A stretch of DNA of 8,303 nt from CAZCGA01 sp964498075 (GCA_964498075.1 CAZCGA010000213.1:1-8303); one strand, 5' to 3'. Positions 1-6,617 are shown, numbered from the stretch's first letter. Translations and numbers: made by a program. Notes: generated from the letters alone by a model not told the origin.

Positions 1-551
1 TGGCGTACTCGAGCATCGCGCACGCCGGCTACATGCTCATGGGCTTTGTCGTGCTCAGCAACGAAGGCTTGCGGGCGATGATGTTCTACATGGTGGTCTA
101 CTACCTGATGAACATCGGCGCCTTCTTGGTGGTGATGATCGTGGCCAACGCGACGGGGCGGGAGGACATCGACGGCTACCGTGGCCTGGCGTGGCGCGGC
201 GGCGCGGCCCCGGCGGTGGCGTTGGCGGTCTTCCTGTTCTCGCTCACCGGCCTGCCGCCGCTCGCCGGGTTCATCGGCAAGTTCTACCTGTTCGCCGCCG
301 TCGTGCGGCAGCAGCTGTACTTCCTGGCCGTGGTGGGCGTGATCAACAGCGTCATCTCGCTCTACTACTACGCACGGGTGGTGCGCACGATGTTCTTCGA
401 CTTCCCCGAGGGCCATGAGGCGCCGGTCACCGTCAGCGCGCACAACGGCGCCCTCATGTGGGGCCTCTGCGCCGCGACGATCGTCCTCGGCGTCTACTGG
501 GCCCCGGTCATCGCCCTCGCCGACCGCTCCCTGCAGTTCTTCACCGGCTGA
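1..551 (+). CDS. nuoN: NADH-quinone oxidoreductase subunit N, C-terminal part (5' end outside window)
   Basis: This is a proton-pumping membrane subunit of respiratory complex I, antiporter-like and located in the inner membrane. The frame is open from base 3 and gives about 182 residues. It begins inside the conserved AYSSIAHAGY helix typical of NuoN. Further hydrophobic helices follow, including the FLFSLTGLPPLAGFIGKFY segment. The lysine of GFIGKF (codon 279-281) matches the conserved lysine in a late NuoN helix thought to take part in proton transfer. The SLYYYARVVRTMFF segment and a final helix end at a TGA at 549-551. A full NuoN is about 450-500 residues, so more than half lies upstream. 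NuoN normally closes the nuo operon, which fits the switch to unrelated genes on the other strand after only 39 bp. No clear hairpin terminator is visible in that gap. Family assignment is firm; NuoL and NuoM are less likely given the helix motifs. Confidence 0.95.
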   Translation, partial: AYSSIAHAGYMLMGFVVLSNEGLRAMMFYMVVYYLMNIGAFLVVMIVANATGREDIDGYRGLAWRGGAAPAVALAVFLFSLTGLPPLAGFIGKFYLFAAVVRQQLYFLAVVGVINSVISLYYYARVVRTMFFDFPEGHEAPVTVSAHNGALMWGLCAATIVLGVYWAPVIALADRSLQFFTG

Positions 552-590
552 GCCTCCGAGGGCCGGTCGCTCGACACAGCCGAGACGTAT

Positions 591-1485
591 TCAGATGAAG
601 ACGTCATCGTCATCGAACTCGTGGCGCCAGCCGACGGTGCCTTCGGTCTCTCCTGCCAGCTGTGCTTCAGCGATGTTCAGATAGCGGAAGAACCGACAGT
701 CCCAGCGGTTGCACCCGTCAATGGCGATGCCGGCGCGCGCCTGGCGGTGCGCCTCGCCATGCCAGATCTCGGCAAACGACGCGGTATCGTAAATCGACCC
801 GAAACGAAACTGCGCGCGCCGGCCGTGAAAGTAGCAGCAGAGCAGGAAGTCGCCCGCCGCATCGATGAACACGTGCACGGGCGTGAGGTAGCAACGGTGC
901 GACGTCTCTTCCTTGCGCAGCGAACCCTTCACCTTGGGCGAAAGCGACTTCAGCTCCTCCTCGAGGCGGGCAACCGCGCCCGGTTCCCATCGCGCCAGAT
1001 CGTCCGGCGACTGACGCTCTGCCTTGATCTCGATGTAGTCCCACGGTGCGTCGCGTACGAACTTGATGACGTGGCGATTGAAGGCGATCGTCGAAGTGCT
1101 GACGAGGAGCTTGAGGCCCAGCTGCGCCTGATGGGGCTGCTCGGCAAGCGCGCGGGTCGCCTGCAGGTCCGTCTCCGGGTAGACCGACACCCGCACGAAG
1201 TCGTTGCGCGCGAACATCAACTCCCGCAGCTCCTGGTCGCGCAACAGACGGCTGCCGTTGGTCAGCGTGCCGACGCGTAGCCCGAGATCGCACGAGCGCG
1301 CGAAGATCTCCAGTGCATCTTTGTGGAACAACGGCTCGCCGCCGCCAGTGCTCAATGAGCGCCGGATTGACCGGCTTGTAGTTGGTGTCTTCCGGGTACC
1401 GCAGCATCTGCGCCGAGTACGGGATGCCAATGTTCGAGATCGCCAGGCACTGCCAGGGACTAGCCGCGCTCTATCGGGAGGTCTG
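591..1485 (-). pseudogene. Radical SAM/SPASM-domain protein, frameshifted near the N-terminus
   Basis: The body of the gene reads in one frame from about 1352 down to the TGA at 591. It starts at STGGGEPLFHKDALEIFA, the GGGEP motif of radical SAM barrels, and continues through TLTNGSRLL. It ends in a SPASM-like cysteine region: SHRCYLTPVHVFIDAAGDF, then LLCCYF, then DGCNRWDC. The upstream part, PYSAQMLRYPEDTNYKPVNPAL (given here in pieces: PYSAQMLRYPED, TNYKPVNPAL), lies in another frame, so there is a frameshift near 1350-1360. Further upstream, dropping one base near 1461 turns an in-frame break into RGCPWQCLA, which resembles the start of the CX3CX2C iron-sulfur motif. The third cysteine position reads ATC (Ile) at 1438-1440. 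Family knowledge: such enzymes cleave S-adenosylmethionine with a 4Fe-4S cluster and often modify peptides or assist maturation. With no usable cluster motif this copy should be inactive. Sequencing error is the main alternative explanation. Confidence 0.75.
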
Positions 1486-1640
1486 TCCGGCCCTGGAAGG
1501 ACTCACGGCACCAACCCATGGCGCGTGAGCTCCGCCACGCAGGTGGCAGCAAGCCCAACCACGACGGTGACGCCGCGGCTTCGGTACGAGAAATGGTCTT
1601 GAGGCGACGCCATACGGCTGGGTCGGCCTGCGCTGGCCGC

Positions 1641-3173
1641 TCAATTGGCGCCGACGGCCGCGCCGCCGTCCATCCGATACACGGTCACTTTAGGCGACCT
1701 CGAGCCCCAGGTTCGGACCGGCATGCCAAAGCGCGCCTGCAGCACCGCTTCGAGCTGCCGGGGATCCTCGGCTCCGGGCCGGAGGAACAAGTACAGCAGG
1801 GTTCCCGGCGGCTGCTCCTTTGCGTGGCGCGCCAGATCGTGGTCCAAGGCAGCGATGTCCGCGTCCTGCCGGACTTCCCGGACCGAGGAACGCCAGCGCG
1901 GCGACAGGTAGTGCTTCAGCACGCCGGAGATGTATTCAGGGTAACAGAGGATCAGACTGCCGTCTTGCAGCTCCTCCTCGATCGTCGGCACAAGCGTCTT
2001 CCATGACTCGATCGGTCGCCACGCACGATAGGTGCACCATTGAATCGCGAAAACACAGGCGCACAGGACCAAGACCGCCGTCGTCGCGAGGCGCCACCCA
2101 GGCTGACTGAGCCCGGCGATCTGGAGGCCGACAAAGGCAAGTCCCGGCACCAGAGCGGGCAGGAGAGCGCGCGCCACGAAGACCGGCGTCACGACCATCG
2201 AGCAGAGTGCAACCTGGGCAACGTAGACGATCGCCGCGGCAAAAAACGGAAAAGCCTGTCGCCACGTGCTGAGATTGAAGAGCGCCACGCCGACGAAAGC
2301 GACGGGTCCGAACGTCGCCACGCGGGCGATCCAGCGACCCACCTCGGTAGCCGGCACGTACCCGTCGACGAACGCCCGCAGGTCGGCAACGCCCAGCAGC
2401 GACCAGACGTCCGTCTTCACGGACGCGAGAGTAAACGGCGGCACCCACCACGTCGGAGCGGCGACATGAATGGCCTGCGTGTGAAAGACCAACGACAAGA
2501 ACAGGAAGACACCGGCTGGCAGCCCTATCGCAACCGCAGCCTTCATGGGAGCGATGCGCCGCCACATCCCCGGGGTACAGATGACAAACGCGCCGGCGCT
2601 GGCAATCAAGAACACGCCGACCATGTGTGTGGCAACCGCTGATGCGAGGCTCGCCGCCAAGGTGAGGTAGCCCGGCCAAGCGGCCGGCGCAGCGATGATC
2701 CGCGACGCCGCGACGAAGGTGAGGACCGTGAACACGAGCAACAGGCCGTACGGGCGTATCTCTTGTCCGTACTGCAGGAGGATCGGCAGCGTCGCGACGC
2801 AGAGGCCCGCCAACACACTGGCGGGGGCGGAGTACCGTCCGACCCAACGCATCAGGAGAAGCAGCGTGACCACGCTGAGCAGCACCGATAGCAAGCGCAG
2901 GAACCATTCCTCGGTGCCCCAGTGCGACCACAGTCGGAGCAGCAGGAAATACAGCGGGGAGGAGGTTTCATACCCCCGCAGCACGGGCAGGACGTCCTCC
3001 GCAAAGACCGCATGCAGCGAGTTGTACTCGTCGAACCAGAGTCCCTTGTCGAGGCCGAGCAGCCGCAGGGCCAGCGCCCCGCACACGATGGCCAGCCACC
3101 CGATACGCTCACCCGCCGCGCCTCGCGAGCGCATGGGCCCGCCAAGGGCATCGTCGGGTGCAAAACGGTCCAT
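1641..3173 (-). CDS. GT-C family (GT39/PMT_2-like) membrane glycosyltransferase
   Basis: A polytopic inner-membrane enzyme expected to transfer a sugar from a polyprenyl-phosphate donor on the periplasmic side. From the ATG at 3173 it has 510 residues. A first hydrophobic helix (IGWLAIVCGALALRLLGL) is followed by the loop LWFDEYNSLHAVF, whose acidic pair (D48, E49) matches the catalytic acidic motif of the GT-C first loop. The segment QEIRPYGLL (residues about 137-145) is the recurrent QExRPY signature of this superfamily. About ten further hydrophobic segments follow, then a soluble tail of about 120 residues ending PKVTVYRMDG. The frame stays open to a GTG at 3281, which would add 36 residues containing CPAC. 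I prefer 3173 because neither the extension nor its start has a ribosome site, and this leaves room for divergent promoters before the gene at 3309. ATG 3134 is also possible. Donor and acceptor cannot be read from sequence; lipid A, lipid or protein glycosylation are all open. Confidence 0.85.
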   Translation of the reverse strand: MDRFAPDDALGGPMRSRGAAGERIGWLAIVCGALALRLLGLDKGLWFDEYNSLHAVFAEDVLPVLRGYETSSPLYFLLLRLWSHWGTEEWFLRLLSVLLSVVTLLLLMRWVGRYSAPASVLAGLCVATLPILLQYGQEIRPYGLLLVFTVLTFVAASRIIAAPAAWPGYLTLAASLASAVATHMVGVFLIASAGAFVICTPGMWRRIAPMKAAVAIGLPAGVFLFLSLVFHTQAIHVAAPTWWVPPFTLASVKTDVWSLLGVADLRAFVDGYVPATEVGRWIARVATFGPVAFVGVALFNLSTWRQAFPFFAAAIVYVAQVALCSMVVTPVFVARALLPALVPGLAFVGLQIAGLSQPGWRLATTAVLVLCACVFAIQWCTYRAWRPIESWKTLVPTIEEELQDGSLILCYPEYISGVLKHYLSPRWRSSVREVRQDADIAALDHDLARHAKEQPPGTLLYLFLRPGAEDPRQLEAVLQARFGMPVRTWGSRSPKVTVYRMDGGAAVGAN

Positions 3174-3308
3174 GGGTGCGTTCCGCGTATCGCAAGCGGG
3201 GCAGGTGAGCAACTGCGCACGGAGCGCGGCGACGCTACTTGCGTTTCCCCCGCCGTTCGTCGAGTCTGCGTGGCAAACCACCCGGCGCGTACACGACAGG
3301 AGGCATTG
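3174..3308. promoter_or_regulatory. Divergent intergenic region between glycosyltransferase and GST operon
   Basis: About 135 bp separate the preferred start of the minus-strand glycosyltransferase from the plus-strand GST start, so promoters for both transcription units should lie here. I see no convincing -35/-10 pair on either strand. TTGCGT at 3239-3244 is the nearest -35-like hexamer for the plus strand, with no good partner. The only strong signal is the ribosome site AGGAGG at 3298-3303, five bases before the ATG at 3309. If the glycosyltransferase really starts at GTG 3281, most of this region is coding. Confidence 0.35.
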
Positions 3309-3959
3309 ATGAGAGTCTATGATTCATTTGGACCGAACCCGCGCGCGTTGCGCATGTTCCTGCTCGAGAAGGGCATCACGATTCCGACGATCTCGGTCGA
3401 CCTCCTGGGCGCCGAGAACCGACGGTCACCGTACACCGACCTGAACCCCGGCGGCCAAGTGCCGGCGCTCGAGCTCGACGACGGACGCGCGCTCGGCGAA
3501 ACGGTCGCCATCTTCGAGTACCTCGAAGAGCGCCACCCCAAGCCGCCGTTGATCGGCACGACCGCCGAGGAACGGGCCGAGACCCGCATGTGGCAGCGTC
3601 GCGTCGAGCTCAACATCACCGAGCATCTCTACAACGGCTTCCGCTATGCCGAAGGTCTGGCACTGTTCAAGGGCCGCATGCGCGTGTTGCCCGAAGCCGC
3701 CGACGGTCTGAAGGCGATCGTGCGCGACAAGCTCACCTGGCTCGACGCACTGATGGCCGGCAAGCAGTTCATCGTTGGCAACCGGTTCACCGTTGCGGAC
3801 ATCATTCTGTACGTCGCGCTCGACTTCGGCTCGACGGTCGGCCAGCCGCTCGATCCGCACCTGGCCAATCTTAGTGCATGGATGCAGCGCGTCGCTGCCC
3901 GCCCGAGCGCCGGCGCCAGCCTGCACGAGCAGGCGGCCGCGACGGGTATGCGCGGGTAG
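3309..3959 (+). CDS. Glutathione S-transferase family protein
   Basis: A soluble cytoplasmic enzyme of 216 residues, the usual length for the family. It is expected to conjugate or use glutathione on electrophilic substrates. The N-terminal thioredoxin-fold domain (about 1-77) holds VYDSFGPNPRALRMFLLEKG, then the cis-proline motif VPAL (51-54) and the glutathione gamma-glutamyl-binding ET pair (64-65) in LGETVAIFEYLEE. The C-terminal all-helical domain (about 88-205) carries the folding motif TVAD (161-164) in NRFTVADIILY. The start is set by AGGAGG at 3298-3303, five bases ahead of the ATG. It opens an operon: the crotonase-fold gene follows after 34 bp and the Tat-oxidase remnant after that, each with its own strong ribosome site. 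The N-terminal FGPNPRALR region has Ser6 near the usual catalytic Ser/Cys position, but I cannot assign the activating residue. The subclass and substrate are unknown; some bacterial members act as isomerases or dehalogenases. Confidence 0.93.
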   Translation: MRVYDSFGPNPRALRMFLLEKGITIPTISVDLLGAENRRSPYTDLNPGGQVPALELDDGRALGETVAIFEYLEERHPKPPLIGTTAEERAETRMWQRRVELNITEHLYNGFRYAEGLALFKGRMRVLPEAADGLKAIVRDKLTWLDALMAGKQFIVGNRFTVADIILYVALDFGSTVGQPLDPHLANLSAWMQRVAARPSAGASLHEQAAATGMRG

Positions 3960-3993
3960 GGCGCAACGCGATCGCGCAGCGGAGGGACCACCC

Positions 3994-4782
3994 ATGCCGT
4001 ACGACACCATAGACCTGACCGTGCACGACAACGTGGCCCAGCTCACACTCAACCGGCCGGAGGCGGCGAACTCGATCAACGTGGAGCTGGCCCGAGACCT
4101 CATGTACGCCGCCCTGCAGTGCGACGAAGACCCGGCGGTGCGCGCCGTCGTCCTCAGCGGCAATGGCCGCATGTTCTGCGGCGGTGGCGACCTGAAGACG
4201 TTCGCGACCAAAGGCGCCGATCTGCCGCACTACCTCAAGGAAGTCACCACCTACCTCCACGCTGCGGTGTCGCGCCTGACACGCATGGACGCGCCGGTGA
4301 TCGCCGCGGTGCACGGGAGCGCCGCGGGGGCGGGTATGAGCCTGGCCTGTGCCGCCGATATCGTGCTGGCCGCAGACGGCGCGAAGTTCACCATGGCCTA
4401 TACACGCGCCGGTCTCGTGCCCGACGGCTCTTCGACCTACTTCCTGTCGCGCATCGTCGGCCTGCGCCGCGCCCTGGAGCTGACGCTGACCAACCGCGTG
4501 CTCTCCGCCGCCGAGGCCATGGCGCTCGGCATCGTGACCCGCGTGGTCCCCGAAGCGCAGCTGCCCGACGAGGCGGACGCACTCGCCGCCGCCTTCGCCG
4601 CCGGTCCGACCAAAGCCTTCGGCGCCTCGAAGCGCCTGCTGCACGCCGGATGGACTGGGACGCTGGAAACGCAGATGGAGCTGGAGACGCGCGCCATCGC
4701 CGACGTCGCCCGCGGCGCTGACGCACACGAAGGCATCGCCGCATTCGTGGAGAAGCGGCCGGCGAGGTTCACCGGCCGGTGA
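3994..4782 (+). CDS. Crotonase-fold enoyl-CoA isomerase/hydratase family protein, PaaG-like
   Basis: A 262-residue acyl-CoA enzyme. The N-terminal LTLNRPEAANSINVEL and the loop FCGGGDLKTF (61-70) form the CoA/oxyanion pocket, and VHGSAAGAGMSLACAADIV (107-124) supplies the second oxyanion-hole glycine. The two catalytic glutamates of classical enoyl-CoA hydratase are absent: their positions are Ser116 and Tyr136. Asp144 in GLVPDGSSTYF sits where PaaG (epoxyphenylacetyl-CoA isomerase) and related enoyl-CoA isomerases carry their catalytic aspartate. The C-terminal EGIAAFVEKRPARFTGR also matches PaaG-type endings. I therefore infer an isomerase rather than a hydratase; the natural substrate is unknown. 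The start at 3994 is supported by GGAGGG at 3981-3986, seven bases upstream. It is the second gene of the GST operon, 34 bp after the GST stop and 25 bp before the Tat-oxidase remnant, suggesting a small CoA-thioester or aromatic catabolic module. Confidence 0.92.
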   Translation: MPYDTIDLTVHDNVAQLTLNRPEAANSINVELARDLMYAALQCDEDPAVRAVVLSGNGRMFCGGGDLKTFATKGADLPHYLKEVTTYLHAAVSRLTRMDAPVIAAVHGSAAGAGMSLACAADIVLAADGAKFTMAYTRAGLVPDGSSTYFLSRIVGLRRALELTLTNRVLSAAEAMALGIVTRVVPEAQLPDEADALAAAFAAGPTKAFGASKRLLHAGWTGTLETQMELETRAIADVARGADAHEGIAAFVEKRPARFTGR

Positions 4783-4807
4783 GCGACACGCAAGAGGAGG
4801 AATGTTC

Positions 4808-5552
4808 ATGTCGAGCCCCGCAAACTTCAGTCGCCTTATCGGTCGCAGGGAGTTCTTGAAGCAGAGCGCGTTGGCTGGCGCCGCGCTCTCTGTGCGAGTT
4901 CACCGGTGCCCTCCCTGACGAGATTAGCGTCCAGGCCGGCACCGTGCCGCTGCCGGACAAACCGGGCGCCTGGATCGCAGCGTGTTACTGTGGCGATCTG
5001 GACACCGGCGAGAAGGCGCTGAAGCCGCTGCGGTCGTTCGGCCCGCGGCTCGCAGATGCGATTCGGCCAATCCCGTACGTTGACATGCAAGCGCTCTTTG
5101 GTGTCCCGCCAGAGCACGAGTCAACTTATGTGCGCAGCAGTTTCCTTCGCGAACTGAGCGACGCGGCCATCGACGTGATGGTAGCGAACGCGGCGCAGGC
5201 GCCGTCATCGGGCTGCACCTTTTTCCTCGAGGAATTTCACGGTGCCGTCTGCCGCGTTGGACAGACGGAGACCGCCTTCAGCCGGAGAGAACCGGGCTAT
5301 AACTTCGCGGTGTGGGCGTTTTGGGAAGACCCGGCAGAGGCGCGTCGGACGACGGAATGGGGGCGACGATTCTGGGAAGCGATGCAGCCCTTCCGACACA
5401 CCGCCGTGTATTCCAACTATCTCGCCGAGGAAGGCGACGACCGCGCCCGCGCCGCATACGGCGCCAACTATGAGCGTCTGGTGGCGCTGAAGAATCGGTA
5501 CGACCCGACCAACTTCTTCCGCTTGAACCAGAACATCAAGCCGACGGTGTGA
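4808..5552 (+). pseudogene. Tat-exported FAD-linked oxidase (berberine-bridge-like), FAD-binding half deleted
   Basis: The gene opens with AGGAGG at 4795-4800 and ATG 4808. The first residues include IGRREFLKQSALAGAALS, a clear twin-arginine signal (RREFLK plus an Ala-rich hydrophobic stretch). The frame then breaks: it reads VRVHRCPP and stops at 4916-4918. From about 4893 another frame takes over, without a start of its own, with CEFTGALPDEISVQAG, GAWIAACYCGDLDTGEKAL and the hallmark C-terminus YDPTNFFRLNQNIKP of berberine-bridge (BBE) oxidases. Normal enzymes have about 450-500 residues. Here only the signal peptide (about 25) and the last about 220 residues remain, so roughly 200-250 residues, including the whole FAD-binding domain, are gone and the join is out of frame. 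The protein would be non-functional. It is the third member of the GST/crotonase operon. A GTG at 4944 could start a C-terminal fragment, but no cofactor domain would be present. Confidence 0.8.
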
Positions 5553-5706
5553 GGCAGGCCCGCGCGACGAGGAGGGCGGAGGAATTCGAAGATCGGCTGA
5601 CTGAGTACGTCGCCGGCGGCGATGTCGAGCGCAGGATCAGCGAGGCAGCTTGGTCAACCCGCGCGCCTCGCGAATATCGTCCCAGCCAAGTCGCCCTCGA
5701 AGCCTG

Positions 5707-5726
5707 CCCTGAGACTGGTCGAAGGG
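5707..5726. repeat. Possible REP-like element abutting the cyclase fragment
   Basis: The 20 bases CCCTGAGACTGGTCGAAGGG have outer ends CCCT/AGGG that can pair. They resemble the CCCTGAGC-TGTCGAAGGG type of repeat that is scattered between genes in many GC-rich bacteria (general knowledge; not searched here). The element ends where the match to the intact cyclase begins, so it could mark a former intergenic site or a recombination junction. Only one copy is visible in the window, so the call is weak. Confidence 0.3.
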
Positions 5727-5806
5727 GCGAGCCCAAGCAGGTGACCGTGCTGTTCGCCGACGTGCAGGGCTCGATGGAGCTGGCGGAGCGGGTCGATCCG
5801 GAAGAA
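5726..5806 (+). repeat. 81-nt near-identical repeat, copy 1 (in cyclase fragment)
   Basis: Aligned without gaps to 7504-7584 (offset 1778), 75 of 81 bases agree by my hand count. Both copies encode the start of the cyclase domain around FADV(Q/K)GSMELAE(R/Q)VDPEE. Three of the six differences change the residue (Pro/Arg, Gln/Lys, Arg/Gln) and three are silent. Similarity ends sharply on both sides. Confidence 0.85.
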
Positions 5807-5872
5807 CGTCTAGTGAGGTGGGGGGCGACGGGGCATGCGGCGCGGCTTGGGACACCAAACGGGAGACGACGC

Positions 5873-6294
5873 GTGACTGCACCTGCCGAGCGCAAGCTCG
5901 CCGCGATTCTTGCAGCGGACGTGGTCGGCTACAGCCGCCTGATGGCCGCGGACGAGGAGGGGACCGTCGCCAGGCTCAGACAATACCGCGGAGTGGTCGA
6001 CGGGAGTTCTTCGAGCAGGCCCGTGTCGCCAACCCCGACGTGATTCCCGTGCGCGTCGTCCTTGCCGCGCACTACGAAGTCGACGGACATCACGAGAAGG
6101 CGCATGCCGTTGCGCAGGAAGTCTTGCGCGGGAACCCGGAGTGCACCGCCGAGGACGCGGTCGAGCTGCTCCCCTTCCCTGCGCCCGTGCCCGAGCTCGC
6201 CGCACGGCTGCGAGAGGCCGGCTTTCCGGAGAAGCGAGACAAAGCGGCAGCCATCGGAGACGTCAGCGTTGACGGCTTGGAGCTGGTCTCGTGA
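5873..6294 (+). pseudogene. TPR-type class III adenylate cyclase gene, internally deleted
   Basis: A GTG start at 5873 preceded by GGGAGACGACGC gives TAPAERKLAAILAADVVGYS then RLMAADEEGTVARLRQYR. This is the characteristic N-terminus of the cyclase-plus-TPR family, with the first metal aspartate in AADVVGYS. At about 5990-6003 the homology jumps frame to EFFEQARVANPDVIPVRVVL, AAHYEVDGHHEKAHAVAQEV and a tail PELAARLREAGFPEKR. These are the TPR-like helices and the end that normally close such proteins, and the reading stops at the TGA at 6292-6294. The rest of the cyclase domain and most of the TPR region, several hundred residues in a complete member, are missing. The original frame itself ends at 6043. 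The gene is therefore a deletion derivative. Its stop overlaps the GTG of the next cyclase relic (GTGA at 6291-6294), which suggests the two were once translationally coupled. Confidence 0.75.
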
Positions 6295-6600
6295 ACTGTC
6301 CCGCTGCAGCCACGAGAATCCGGCAACCAATCGTTTCTGCGGTGCTTGCGGTGCGATGCTCATCCGCGCGTGCCCCTCGTGCCGGCACACGAACCCACCG
6401 GAGCATCGCTTCTGCGGGTTCCTGCTACGCCGCGCTGCATCGGGGACACACAGCGTCGCCGCGCATGCCGAGGTCGAGGCGTTACTCGACCACGCGAACC
6501 GTCTCGTGACCCAAACCGGGGCGCGCCTCTACGCGCCCGACGTTCAAGCGGGCTCCGGGCTGGCGGGCGCTGTAGCCGGACTGGACATATTTTCCGGACA
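6291..6600 (+). pseudogene. Double-zinc-ribbon cyclase/ATPase gene, frameshifted and internally deleted
   Basis: The GTG at 6291 begins Met-Asn-Cys-Pro. Restoring one C near 6300 lets the frame continue RCSHENPATNRFCGACGAML then IRACPSCRHTNPPEHRFCG, two zinc ribbons with four CxxC-type pairs like those at the start of the intact cyclase at 7210. The last CxxC (expected CGECG) is already lost. After about 6420 the sequence jumps to VEALLDHANRLVTQTGARLY, which matches the helical TPR-like region near the C-terminus of these large cyclase-ATPases. The catalytic and ATPase domains, about 800 residues or more in full members, are absent. Recognisable sequence fades before the toxin-antitoxin promoter region. 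The relic is non-functional; an isolated zinc-ribbon peptide is unlikely because of the frameshift. Confidence 0.7.
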
Positions 6601-6617
6601 CCGGTACAGAAGCCGGC
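6581..6617 (+). promoter_or_regulatory. Putative promoter/operator of the toxin-antitoxin operon
   Basis: An AT-rich island, CATATTTTCC, stands out in GC-rich surroundings just before the antitoxin start. TATTTT at 6588-6593 could serve as a -10 box, but no good -35 is visible. The pentamer GGACA occurs on both sides (6583-6587 and 6596-6600), and ACCGGT at 6600-6605 is palindromic. Phd/YefM-type antitoxins usually bind repeats at their own promoter, so this is the expected place for autoregulation. No strong Shine-Dalgarno precedes the ATG at 6618. Confidence 0.35.

Larger units (their letters stand above)
5549..5811 (+). pseudogene. Fragment of a double-zinc-ribbon-type class III cyclase (start of catalytic domain)
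   Basis: An open frame, without a plausible start of its own, contains KQVTVLFADVQGSMELAERV followed by DPEE. This is the first strand and helix of a class III nucleotidyl cyclase domain, including the first metal aspartate (FAD). It is nearly identical to residues 102-125 of the intact cyclase at 7210. The match stops abruptly after GAAGAA at 5806, where the intact gene continues WHKIMDRFF and this one reads RLVRWG. Nothing upstream in the frame (about 5552-5705) resembles the zinc ribbons that should precede the domain. The gene has therefore lost both sides and only about 27 codons of recognisable cyclase remain. It cannot be functional. The stretch before it, between the oxidase stop and the match, shows no other recognisable gene. 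Confidence 0.65.

Noticed and set aside
621..1280. Long plus-strand open frame over the radical SAM region
   Set aside because: It is the antisense of a recognisable radical SAM/SPASM body and has arginine/alanine-rich, family-less composition.
1503..1613. 36-residue minus-strand frame (MASPQDHFSYRSRG..., ending TRHGLVP) between the glycosyltransferase and the radical SAM relic
   Set aside because: It has an ATG and a hydrophobic stretch but no ribosome site and no recognised family; too short to support alone. The plus-strand reading LYREVCPALEGL nearby is equally unsupported.
1624..1639. CGGCC/GGCCG 5-bp hairpin just after the glycosyltransferase stop (minus strand) as a terminator
   Set aside because: The stem is short, there is no T tract, and such GC palindromes are common by chance in this DNA.
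3426..4211. Long minus-strand open frame crossing the GST and crotonase genes
   Set aside because: It spans two well-supported plus-strand genes and has no recognisable domain; GC-rich codon bias creates such shadows.
5637..5882. Minus-strand frame containing WDDIREARGLTKLPR near 5640-5690
   Set aside because: It looks faintly protein-like, but no family is recognised and the rest of the frame is low-complexity antisense of the cyclase fragment.
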